This document shows, piece by piece, positions 22,220 through 32,636 of a stretch of 64,000 nucleotides of DNA. Origin of the DNA: Sesamum alatum (Eukaryota > Streptophyta > Magnoliopsida > Lamiales > Pedaliaceae); contig JACGWO010000003.1 of the NCBI GenBank assembly GCA_034509735.1, positions 15,500,001 to 15,564,000 on the forward strand, given 5' to 3'. The notes beneath the pieces are model-generated. The model searched no databases and was not told the origin of the DNA. It worked only from the letters and a program-made list of their open reading frames with translations. A program made the translations under genes and the position numbers. Positions within the stretch are counted from its first letter, which is position 1; every line of letters starts with the position of its first letter.

Positions 22220-24306
22220 ACGTTTGTGGTTGAGGTTAATATGGTCACTAACTCTGCCTCTTGGGTATTGGATACCGGCTGTGGTCCTCACATTTGCAAT
22301 GACTTGCAGGTCCTCACATAGGCGAAATAGTCCTGAAGCTTAGCGATGGCAAGGCCATTGCTGCAGAAGCAGTAGGAAACGTCAGCTTAGTACTTAGTGA
22401 TCATGTTAGGATAGAATGAGAGGATTGTTATTATGTACCTAGCATGATAAAAAAATATCATTTCCATTCCGTTGTTAGACAGTAGTGATTCTGAATTTTC
22501 AATCAATAAAAATTGCTTTTATTTGATGAAAGGTGGAATTACTCATCTACTTGGTACACTTAATAATGGTCTCTACATTCTGCAAAAGTCTAATTTTATT
22601 ATGACTGCTCAACACAAATGCAAAATACATGAACACGAGAACACACAACTGTTGTATGCAAGGCCAGGTCACATCTCTCAGGAAAGGATGAAGAAGTTGG
22701 TACGTGCAAAGAACCTAGAGGTAGGGACTTGAATGACCTACCAACCTGTGAATCCTGCCTTAGAGACAAAATGACCAAAAGGCCCTTTGTAGGACAAAGT
22801 ATGCTTGCCACAGGTCTATCGGACTTGGTCCATACAGACATGTGTGGACCACTAAGAACACAAGCCTAAGGTGGTTTCTCTTACTTCATAACCTTCACCG
22901 ATGATAATTCACAGTATGATTATGTTTACCTAATGAGGTACAAGTTTGAAGCTCTTGAGAGGTTCAAAGGCTTTAGACTTGAAGTTGAGAACCAGACCAG
23001 GTGCAAAATTCAAGTCCTATGGCGGACCGAGGTGGCGAGTACCTTAGTGGAGAATTTCTCGATTATCTAAAAGAAAATGGTGTAATCTCTTAATAGATAC
23101 CTCCTGGGACACCGCAGCTAAACGTTGTCTTTGAAAATAGGAATCGGACCCTGTTAGACATGGTCGGGTCCATGATGAGTTTCACCAAGCTGCCCTTATC
23201 TTTTTGGGGCTACACACTGGAAACGACAGCGAAGTTATTGCACTTAGTGCCATCCAGAGCCGTGAGCCAAATACCATAAAAGATATGGCACGACAAGCCT
23301 ACTTTCTACAAATACCTGTAAGTGTGTGGTAGCCCTGCATACGTCAAGAGGATAGTGGGAGACAAGTTAGAATTGAGATCTAGCTTGTGCAGGTTCGTTG
23401 GATATCCAAAGGAAACTGCGGGTTAAAACTTATATGACCCCTCGGAACAGAAGGTCTTTGTTTCGAGGAATGCAGTGTTCTTGGAAAAAGGTTTTCCAAT
23501 GAATATCCAACGTGATGAATTGCTCCTTGAGGAATCAAGTGAGACAAATCAATCATCAGCACTAGAAGCTCCGGATACCTCACTAAGAGGTTTTAGGTTA
23601 AGTACCTAACGGGTTGAGCAACCTCGCGAGACACAACATGTTGGACAACCTCTACAGGATGAGCATGTCGAGCCACCTCACGAGGAGCCAACCACAGTGA
23701 CTGAATTGCCAACTCCTATCGTGTCTACGCCCTCAGTTACCACTAAAGTTCCAGTCCTTCATAGGTCAGCCAGAGTGTCGTGCCCTCCCGTGAGGTATGG
23801 CTTCTTAGGTATGACGGGTTAATTGGATAAGGATATAAGACATACGGGGACGCAATGTTGGACATTAACTCGGGAAAATGGCTTCAGGCCCTGAAAGCCG
23901 AGATGGACTCCATGAGCACCAACCAAGTGTGGACACATGTAGACCCACCCAAAGGTGTTAAACCAGTCGGGTGTAAATGGGTCTATAAGCGTAAACCTGA
24001 CGTTGATGGAAAAGTAACTACCTTCAAGGCCAGGCTAGTGGCAAAAGGTTACACTCAACGACCGGGGGTCGATTTTGAGGACACCTACTCGCTAGTAGCC
24101 ATGGCTAAGTCCATCTAGATAATGCTTGCCATAGCTGCATGGTATGACTACGAAATATGGTAGATGGACGTGAAAATGACGTTCCTTAACGGATTCATTG
24201 AGGAAGAGATCGATATTGATCAGCCGGAAGGATCCACAGTCGTTGGAGAAAAGTGGAAAGTCTGCCGTCTCCAAAAGTCCATCTTTGGCCTCAAACAAGC
24301 ATCCCG
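22220..24306 (+). pseudogene. Element D pol remnant, part 1 (PR, IN, RT start)
   Basis: Continues gag-pol after the solo LTR. It shows the protease segment SWVLDTGCGPHICND (catalytic Asp in DTG), the pre-integrase RPGHISQERM segment, integrase pieces up to about 23480, and an RT start frame (23855-24118) with VGCKWVYKRKP and ARLVAKGYTQRPGVDF. Stops are scattered through it. The integrase-RT linker (about 23530-23770) is clearly longer than in A-C and rich in Pro, Glu and Thr. The segment ends at the solo LTR inserted after the LKQAS motif. Confidence 0.75.
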
Positions 24307-26534
24307 TGTTGGAATAGGTGACCAGAAAGCCAATAGGTTTGGCAATTTGTAACCTATCCGACAACTTGATGTGAATGTAATATTATTATGTGATGAATAA
24401 GATGAGTGTTCGTCACCAATGGTACCTTCTTTGTTGCGCTCATCTTACATTTGTTAAACCGGTGTTTAACTTATATCGCAACAAAGCCCACACACCATGG
24501 ATAACAACTCGTGCAGTTGGGCCACGCATTGGATGGTGGTCATGAAACCAACTGATTAAGAGTTGGGTTTGAAACGTTCCAAGTCGAGGACCTCGAGACA
24601 GGGCATCGAGAGTCCTATTGAGACTTGCGTCAAGAGTCGTGTTCATTGGATGAGTGCCGTGTTTCATCGGCGACAGGCGTGGGACGCCTACACGATCTTG
24701 ATGGGTTGGTCGAGTGGGGTCGAGCAGACTGGACTGACTCGCGGGGATCATCATATGGAAGCCTTGGAGGCTTGGTCGGTATGATTGGATTCCCCGGTTC
24801 CGATAGTACGGGAGTAATCCTCAGACTTGAGGAATCATGGCAGTCACGTGCACAGGACGGCTGTATCTTGGATCTGGCGAGAGGTGATCATTCTGTAAGA
24901 TGTTCATTATAAGCCTTGTCCAGTGCAGTCGGAATGTGTAGCGAGGACGGTGGATTCCAAGAAGAGGATCCGTCCCCTGTCAGTATGTGACAGAGATATC
25001 ACCTATGCACTCGGAGACACGTTCATCCTGTTTGAAGCTGTGGCCACAGTGGTTGGTCGAACAGGGAATGGTTTCCTGTGTCGACACAATGAAGCATACG
25101 TGGTCTCGAGTATTAAGCATAGATGCCTATTCAAGGATGGGAACCGACGCCTAATTCCATACCCTAGACTAAGGCCGGGAGACGGTAGACGGAAGGATCG
25201 TACCCGTACGGAATCGGCGCCTAAATGTTCACGCCAATTCACCTAGTCTCTAGTGCCATGGACCGTTGCTAGACGGCCACCCATGGTAACGGGCCCTTGT
25301 GGGACACGGGCCCAAGTCTAGCTGAGGGTGAACCTAAAGGGTCACACACAAATCACCGAGGAGGTTGAGAGATCAACTTGGAGTCAATCTCGAAAGATAA
25401 AATAAGTAATTGGATTACTTAAGGGAAAGTCCATCGGATGGACGGGCCGATATTGTATTGGGCTTTCATTTAGTCGGTAAATTGGATTTTCGATTAAATA
25501 TGGAAAGTTGAGATGTTGAGACGTTGGATCTTTTAATTGGATTAAAAGATCAACGGGAATAATTTAAGTGGACATTAAATTGGATTTAATATTGGGTTCG
25601 TCGTAATTGGATTACGATAAAACCCGGTCCCTTAAATTATACCCGAGAGTAGAAATAATTCCTAATTTGGAATGGGAAGAAGTTGGACTTCTTCCCTTAA
25701 TTAAACATAGCCGACATGCTCCCTTGGAGGAAGCAAAATCAGCCATGTTTCATGCTAGGTGGTATGTTGACTTGTCTCTTTGGGAAAGAGACAAATCAAC
25801 TCCAATCAAGCTCTTCCCTTTTGGTATGATTTGATCATACCATAAATTTTGGTAGGCTTGATTGAAAAATTGATGGTGATTGATTGGAATGAATCTAGAC
25901 ATCCTTGGATGAACCTAGACACATTCCAATAATCACATTAATTATGTATATATATTAGAATATACAACACCTAGCATAAGTGATTCATTATTCATCTTTT
26001 TCTAGAAAAAAGAGAAGACAAAAATCCTCTCCTCTCTCTCAATTTTCGTGCTCCCTCCCTCTCTTACACTTGTGTTCTTCACTTGATTTTGAATCAAGAA
26101 GAAGAACAAAGTAAGTTTAAGAGAACACTAATTCATAGTGTTCTTCTCTTAAACCGATTCCTTCCTAAACCCGTTCTTTTCTAGCAAGAAGAACGTGTGT
26201 TTCTTCCGGTGTGGTGTGGATCACCTTTGGAGAATCCATACGTTTGGATTTCGTGAGCATTCCGGAGAAGGAACAACGCTAGTAGCCGGGAGCATACGCT
26301 AAAACAATCAAAGGTAACGGTTTATTACGCTTTGATTGATTTCATTTGTATATCTATGCCCTATGTGTTTAAATATATGTTTTAATATTTACACATCCTA
26401 AATCGAACGCCCGGTTGAGCACCCAAGGGTACACCCCTTGGGATTCGCGTATTTTGAATTTGATTTAAATTTACGCAATTTCTCGCCTTTTCTCGCTTCC
26501 GCTCGCGCTCCCGGGCAGATCCGCTTGTCCTTCA
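24307..26534 (+). mobile_element. Solo type I LTR in element D (TSD TCCCG)
   Basis: A lone 2,228-bp LTR from TGTTGGAATAGG to ..CTTGTCCTTCA. Exact duplications TCCCG flank it at 24302-24306 and 26535-26539, and the RT text resumes directly after it. It closely resembles A's 5' LTR by eye, so insertion and solo formation look fairly recent compared with D's decay. Confidence 0.93.
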
Positions 26535-27646
26535 TCCCGTAGTTGCAATATTCACCTTGATGAAGTCATACAAGGTTATGATTTCATCAAAAATGAATAT
26601 GACCCTTGTGTATACATGAAGGTCAGTGGAAGCTCTGTAATATTCGTAGTGTTTTATGTGGACGACATTATGCTCATTGGGAATGACATTAGAATGTTAG
26701 GTGACGGAAAAGCATGGTTGTCCACTCAATTTTTATGAAGGATTTGGGTAAAGCTTCTTACATTCTAGGCATCCAAATTGTCAGGGACAGATCTAAAGAA
26801 TGTTAGGAATGACCCAAAACTCGTACATTGAGAAAATCCTGAAAAGATTTAACATGGATAACTCAAAACGAGGTTTCCTTCCCATGAGGCATGTGATCAT
26901 GTTATCCATGAAATGGTCTCTCAAGGCTGATGAGGAGCTTGAAAAGATGAAGGCTATTCCCTATGCCTCTGCCGTAGGCAGCATCCAGCATGTCGTTCAC
27001 TGCACAAGACCTGACGTCACTTACGCGTTGAGTGTAACCAACAGATATCAGTCTTATGCAGGCGAGGCACATTAGAATGTAGTCAAGAGTATCCTCAAGT
27101 ACCTAAGAAGGACAAAGGATATATTATTGGTCTATGGTGGTAGAGAGTTGATTTTGGAAGGCTTTAACGACGCTAGCCAGACGGACGACGATGATGCCAA
27201 GTCTCCATCGGGGTATGTATTTAGACTTAATGGTGGAGTGGTGACTTGAAAAAGTTCCAAGCAAGAAACTACAACTGTTTCCACCACTGAGGGTGAATAC
27301 ATAGTAGCTTCGGAAGCTGCCAAGGAAGTAGTTTGGATGAGAAACTACATCCAAGAGTTGGGTATGGTGCCTAGCATTGCCGAGCCTGTAGTTATCTTCT
27401 GTGATAACAACGGAGCTATATTGCAAGCAAAGGAACCGAGATCTCATCAACGATCAAAGAACATACTTAGACGCTACCACCTTCTGAGAGAAATGGTAGG
27501 AAGAGGTGACGTTCAGATGGACCGAGTCAACTCAGCAGACAACACAACAGATCCTTTGACAAAGCCTATGTCACAAATTGCTCATACACAACATCTTGAG
27601 AAGATGGGGTTAAGACAAGTGATTGGCTTTAGATCAAGTGGGAGAT
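26535..27646 (+). pseudogene. Element D pol remnant, part 2 (RT end, RNase H)
   Basis: Reads the RT palm motif FYVDDIMLIGND, then the DEELEKMKAIPYASAVGS segment (frame 26800-27075). RNase H follows with GFNDAS, STTEGEYI and FCDNNGAI, the usual acidic residues, and DPLTKP near the end (frame 27337-27657). An early frameshift near 26740, a TAG at about 27073 and a TGA at about 27247 break it. The polypurine tract is at 27636-27646. Confidence 0.75.
27636..27646 (+). other. Polypurine tract of element D
   Basis: AAGTGGGAGAT lies immediately 5' of the 3' LTR. It primes plus-strand synthesis. The same tract is seen at all element 3' ends here, with one substitution in C. Confidence 0.8.
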
Positions 27647-28551
27647 TGTTAGAATAGGTGACCGTGAAACCAATCCTGTTAGGCTTATGTAACCTATTTC
27701 TGAGAATTTGATTTAAATAAAGTTCATGAATAAAAGTGATATTCATACTTGGCGTTTATTCTTTGTTTGTGTTCAATTAACTGCTTTATATTACAAATTG
27801 TTCAACGCGCAAACAAATCCCACAGACCAAAACCTTAATCCAAGAAACTGGACTGCACATAGGATGGCAGGTCATGAAATCAGCTTCTGTGGATTGATCT
27901 GATATACTCCAAGCAAAAGGACCTCGCGATAGGGTATCGAGAATCCCTTTGAGGCTTGCACTAAGTGATTGTAGTCGCGCTTCATCGACAAGTGACGAAG
28001 GTCGTCTATACAATGTTAGTGGTTAGCCAACTGGGTGTTGGCTGGCTGAGGTGACTTGTGGGAATAATCATATGGAAAACATTAGTGGGTTGGTCGGTGT
28101 GAATTGAATTCCCGGTTCCGATAGTACGGGTTTGGTCCTCGGACTTGAGAGACTATTATGGTCACATACACACCGTGGTTGTATCTTAGATTTGGCAAGA
28201 GGCTACCAAGTCAAGAGACTGAGTTGTCATAAAGCCTATCTAGTGCAGTCAAGGTGTGTAGTGTGAACAGTAGGTGCTAATAAAGAATCCATCTCTTGTC
28301 AATAGGATTGACAGTGATGTCTCACTTACACTCTGAGACTCGTCCTCCAGTAAATTTGTGGCCACAGTAACTGAACAGTGGGATAGGATCCTTGTGACGT
28401 TTGGTATGGACAAGCCAAGGCTGCAGTCAAGAATGGGTACCGACACTTATTATCCACACCCTAGAGTATAGCTGTGAAATGGAAGACGGAAGGACAAACA
28501 TACTAAACAGCCCAAATGTCCACGCCATAAATATTTACCTAGTCTCTAGTG

Positions 28552-28582
28552 CCATGGACCGTTGCTAAACGGCCACCCATGG
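28552..28582 (+). promoter_or_regulatory. Shared 31-bp U3 inverted-repeat core (D LTR)
   Basis: CCATGG arms at 28552-28557 and 28577-28582. The loop reads TGCTAA instead of TGCTAG. Confidence 0.6.
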
Positions 28583-29059
28583 TGACGGACGATTTTTCCA
28601 TCATAGGATGATTGGAAATCGCCCAAGTCTAGCTGAGGGTGAACCTAAAGAGTCACACACAATCCATCGGTAGCGGAGGAATTAATTTGGAAATAATTTC
28701 GGGAGAAAGAACAATTTAATTGGATTAAATTAATTCACTGTTCTTGGATTGTTAATTCTTTAATTGGATTAAATAAAATTAACTAATAAATTGGATTTAT
28801 TAAATTGAGGAAATAGGCTTAAAATAATTATTTAATTATTTAAAGCCTTATGCTTATGGACTATTTTAAATTAGATTTAAAATATTCCATGGAATCCATC
28901 TAAGAGATGAACGGACGAGATTAAATGGAGAGATCAATGGGCAAGATCAAGTTTGACTTGGTCTTTTACCTAAGTTGACTAGGATTTGACTAGGTCAGAA
29001 TCCTAGTCAATCGAGAGTTTTCTATGAGAGTTTGAAGAGGACTAGGAGAAGTCCCCTTC

Positions 29060-29067
29060 TATAAATA
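29060..29067 (+). promoter_or_regulatory. TATA box of D LTR
   Basis: TATAAATA follows the TTGAC-motif region and precedes a (CA)n tract and a CT-rich tract, the same order as in the other type II LTRs. Confidence 0.55.
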
Positions 29068-29506
29068 CTCATAGAAACACACACCTCAAGGTGTTGAAAC
29101 TCTAGCACACACACACACACACACATACTCGGCCACCTCTCTCTCCCTCTTTCTCGGCCGCCCCCTCTCCTCTCCTCTCCAAGAATTGTTTCTATCTTTC
29201 TTGTTTTGATACAAGAGAACTATAGGCAAATTGATTACATTAATTCATAACGCTAGGTCGATTTGTCCTCCTATATAAATTCCTCTTGATTTCTTGCTAG
29301 CACGGGGAATCAAGATCCAGTGGATTGGGTGGACAATTTAGAGGGTTCCTGATTTGGAATTTTTGTGGTAGAACGTGGAACAATAAACGTAGCAGTTTGA
29401 AGAAAACAACAATGGGTAGGTTTCACGCTCCCTTTGTATCAACCCTTTGGCCACCATGATATTGCATGCTTTACTTTGATCATGAGATACACCAAACACC
29501 CAGGAG

Positions 29507-29529
29507 GTTCAAGAGAACACCGCTTGAAC
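29507..29529 (+). other. R/U5 hairpin, D version
   Basis: 7-bp arms GTTCAAG/CTTGAAC enclose a nine-base loop containing AACAC. The inner G-C pairs seen elsewhere are lost. Confidence 0.55.
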
Positions 29530-29630
29530 GTGTATTTACTTTCTGTTTGAGCATGTTTTATTTTTCATGTTTTATTTTATCATGCTTCCGCATCCGGGCT
29601 CCCTCCCGGGATGATCCACGCATGCTTTCA

Positions 29631-30337
29631 GTCTTCACATTTATATCGATGATCTTCTGTACTGTACTTAAGTTAGTATAGGAACCATTAAAAGCTTATC
29701 GCTTAACCTTTACCTTTAGCACTAAATGTCATTGGAACGGGAAGGAGTAAAACTCCAAGTGCTTTTCACAATCTTTATAACTTAGTTGTCCTATTGAACC
29801 AAGATCTTGGGATCTCCAATCAACAAGGTAGTTACCCCTATAAAGATTTAATTTGTCGGGTTTAAATCCCATTCCCCTTGATGAATAATATACTTGATCT
29901 CTAGAAAGACCTTTTGTTAATGAATCAACTAGATCATCTTTTGATTTAATATAATGAATGAACATGATTCCACTAGAGATCTACTGTCTTATGGTATATA
30001 TATGCGACATATATGTCCAGATTTACCATTAAACATATTCCCTCGTGCCTTTCCTATAGCCCAGTAACTATAACAATTATACCATAATTGCATGCACAGA
30101 TATGACCAACAAGGAATGTCCTCCAAGAAATTACGAAGTCATTCAACTTCTTCTTCAACTTTATCTAGAGCTATAAACTCAGATTCCATCATATAACGAG
30201 TACATTTCACAATAAACATTAATCTATCAGTCATTGTTGAAAATTGGATTTGAGCTTCGAGTTCACCTTAGTTCTTGCTAAGTGTAGATTTCGATCTACA
30301 AGAATCTTAGGGGGTGATTGTCATAAACATTGAACTT
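29631..30337 (-). pseudogene. RNase H tail of a different copia lineage
   Basis: The minus-strand frame 29965-29729 reads HYIKSKDDLVDSLTKGL then RGMGFKPDKL, the typical end of copia pol. Upstream (about 30300-30060) ESEFIALDKV and WLRNFLEDI are visible, with a degraded GKARGNMFNGKSGHI. The sequence is unlike the A-E family, in which the corresponding end reads DPLTKP. No LTR of its own was recognised. Confidence 0.7.
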
Positions 30338-30395
30338 GTTAGAATAGGTGACCAGAAAGGCAATAGGTTTGGCGATTTGTGACCTATTATACAAC
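30338..30395 (+). repeat. First 58 bp of an older type I LTR
   Basis: TGTTAGAATAGGTGACC... repeats the LTR start and is followed immediately by A's own LTR start at 30396. A therefore inserted into a pre-existing LTR. The remainder of that LTR is not found on the far side. Confidence 0.7.
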
Positions 30396-31345
30396 TGTTG
30401 GAATAGGTGACCAGAAAGCCAATAGGTTTGGCAATTTGTAACCTATCCGACAACTTGATGTGAATGTAATATTATTATGTGATGAATAAGATGAGTGTTC
30501 GTCACCAATGGTACCTTCTTTGTTGCGCTCATCTTACATTTGTTAAACCGGTGTTTAACTTATATCGCAAAAAAGCCCACAGACCATGGATAACAACTCG
30601 TGCAGTTGGGCCACGCATTGGATGGTGGTCATGAAACCAACTGATTAAGAGTTGGGTCTGAAACGTTCCAAGTCGAGGAGTTCGAGACAGGGCATCCAGA
30701 GTCCTATTGAGACTTGCGTCAAGAGTCGTGTTCATTGGATGAGTGCCGTGTTTCATCGGCGACAGGTGTGGGACGCCTACACGATCTTGATGGGTTGGTC
30801 GATTGGGATCGAGCCGACTGGACTGACTCGCGTGGATCATCATATGGAAGCCTTGGAGGCTTGGTCGGTATGATTGGTTTTCCCCGGTTCCGATAGTACA
30901 GGAGTAATCCTTAGACTTGAGGGATCATGGCAGTCGCGTGCACAGGACGGCTGTATCTTGGATCTGGCGAGAGGTAATCATTCTGTAAGATGATTATCAT
31001 AAGCCTTGTCCAGTGCAGTCAGAATGTGTAGCGAGGACGGTTGATTCCAAGAAGAGGATCCGTCCCCTGTCAGTATGTGACAGAGGTATCTCCTATGCAC
31101 TCGGAGACACGTTCATGCTGTTTGAAGCTGTGGCCACAGTGGTTGGTCGAACAGGGAATGGTTTCCTGTGTCGACGCAATGAAGCATACGTGGTCTCGAG
31201 TATTGAGCATAGATGCCTAGTCAAGGATGGGAACCGACACCCAATTCCATACCCTAGACTAAGGCCGGGAGACGGTAGACGGAAGGATCGTACCCGTACG
31301 GAATCGGCGCCTAAATGTTCACGCCAATTCACCTAGTCTCTAGTG

Positions 31346-31376
31346 CCATGGACCGTTGCTAGACGGCCACCCATGG
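31346..31376 (+). promoter_or_regulatory. Shared 31-bp U3 inverted-repeat core (type I)
   Basis: Outer arms CCATGG at 31346-31351 and 31371-31376, inner CCGT/ACGG arms, loop TGCTAG. It is followed by a second conserved block, AAGTCTAGCTGAGGGTGAAC, that is also shared by all LTR types. Confidence 0.6.
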
Positions 31377-32036
31377 TAACGGGCCCTTGTGGGACACGGG
31401 CCCAAGTCTAGCTGAGGGTGAACCTAAAGGGTCACACACAAATCACCGAGGAGGTTGAGATATCGACTTGGAGTCAATCTCGAAGGATAAAATAAGTAAT
31501 TGGATTACTTAAGGGAAAGTCCATTGGATGGACGGGCCAATATTGTATCGGGCTTTCATTTAATCGGTAAATTGGATTTTCGATTAAATATGGAAAGTTG
31601 AGATGTTGAGACGTTGGATCTTTTAATTGGATTAAAAGATCAATGGGAATAATTTAAGTGGGCATTAAATCGGATTTAATATTGGGTTCATCGTAATTGG
31701 ATTATGATAAGACCCGATCCGTTAAATTATACCCGAGAGGAGAAATAATTCCTAATTTGGAATAGGAAGAAGTTGGACTTCTTCCCTTAATTAAATATGG
31801 CCGAGATGCTCCCTTGAAGGAAGCAAAATCAGCCATGTTTCATGCTAGGTGGTATGTTGACTTGTCTCTTTTGGAAAGAGACAAATCAACTCCAATCAAG
31901 CTCTTCTCTTTTGGTATGATTTGATCATACCATAAATTTTGGTAGGCTTGATTGAAGAATTGATGGTGATTGATTGGAATTAATCTAGACATCCTTGGAT
32001 GAACCTAGACACATTCCAATAATCACATTAATTATG

Positions 32037-32045
32037 TATATATAT
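32037..32045 (+). promoter_or_regulatory. Possible TATA box of type I LTR
   Basis: TATATATAT is the only TATA-like run upstream of the CT-rich leader portion. It is less canonical than in type II. Confidence 0.35.
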
Positions 32046-32510
32046 TAGAATATACAACACCAAGCACAAGTGATTCATTATTCATCTTTTTCTAGGAAAA
32101 AGAGAAGACAAAATCCTCTCCTCTCTCTCAAAATTTCGTGCTCCCTCCCTCTCTTACACTTGTGTTCTTCACTTGATTTTGAATCAAGAAGAAGAACAAA
32201 GTAAGTTTAAGAGAACACTAATTCATAGTGTTCTTCTCTTAAACCGATTCCTTCCTAAACCCGTTCTTTTCTAGCAAGAAGAACGTGTGTTTCTTCCGGT
32301 GTGGTGTGGATCACCTTTGGAGAATCCATACGTTTGGATTTCGTGAGCATTCCGGAGAAGGAACAACGCTAGTAGCCGGGAGCATACGCTAAACAATCAA
32401 AGGTAACGGTTTATTACGCTTTGATTGATTTCATTTGTATATCTATGCCCTATGTGTTTAAATATATGTTTTAATATTTACACATCCTACATCGAACGCC
32501 CGGTTGAGCA

Positions 32511-32531
32511 CCCAAGGGTACACCCCTTGGG
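32511..32531 (+). other. R/U5 hairpin, type I version
   Basis: A perfect 8-bp inverted repeat CCCAAGGG/CCCTTGGG with loop TACAC, preceded by GAACGCCCGG. Confidence 0.65.
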
Positions 32532-32624
32532 ATTCGCGTATTTTGAATTTGATTTAAATTTACGCAATTTCTCGCTTTTCTCGCTTCCGCTCGCGCTCCC
32601 GGGCGGATCTGCTTGTCCTTCAAG

Positions 32625-32636
32625 TGGTATCAGAGC
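32625..32636 (+). other. Primer-binding site of element A
   Basis: TGGTATCAGAGC starts 2 bp after the 5' LTR and is complementary to the 3' end of initiator tRNA-Met. Confidence 0.93.

Larger units (their letters stand above)
27647..29630 (+). repeat. 3' LTR of element D (type II-like)
   Basis: 1,984 bp, from TGTTAGAATAGG after the polypurine tract to ..GCATGCTTTCA. It contains the U3 core (28552-28582), TTGAC-type motifs at 28963-29016, a TATA box (29060-29067), a CA tract (29106-29124) and the 3' hairpin (29507-29529). Neither a 5' LTR nor a target duplication for D was found. Confidence 0.8.
30396..32622 (+). repeat. 5' LTR of element A (type I)
   Basis: 2,227 bp, TGTTGGAATAGG to ..TTGTCCTTCA. 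It includes the U3 core (31346-31376), an AT-rich TATA-like run (32037-32045), a CT-rich tract near 32120-32160, and the 8-bp hairpin CCCAAGGG/CCCTTGGG (32511-32531) followed by the CGCTTCCGCTCGCGCTCCCG end region. Confidence 0.88.

Noticed and set aside
24440..24754. Minus-strand frame of about 104 codons in the type I LTR, seen in most copies
   Set aside because: LTR U3 sequence has few stops on either strand; several overlapping frames are equally open, so no single one is supported.
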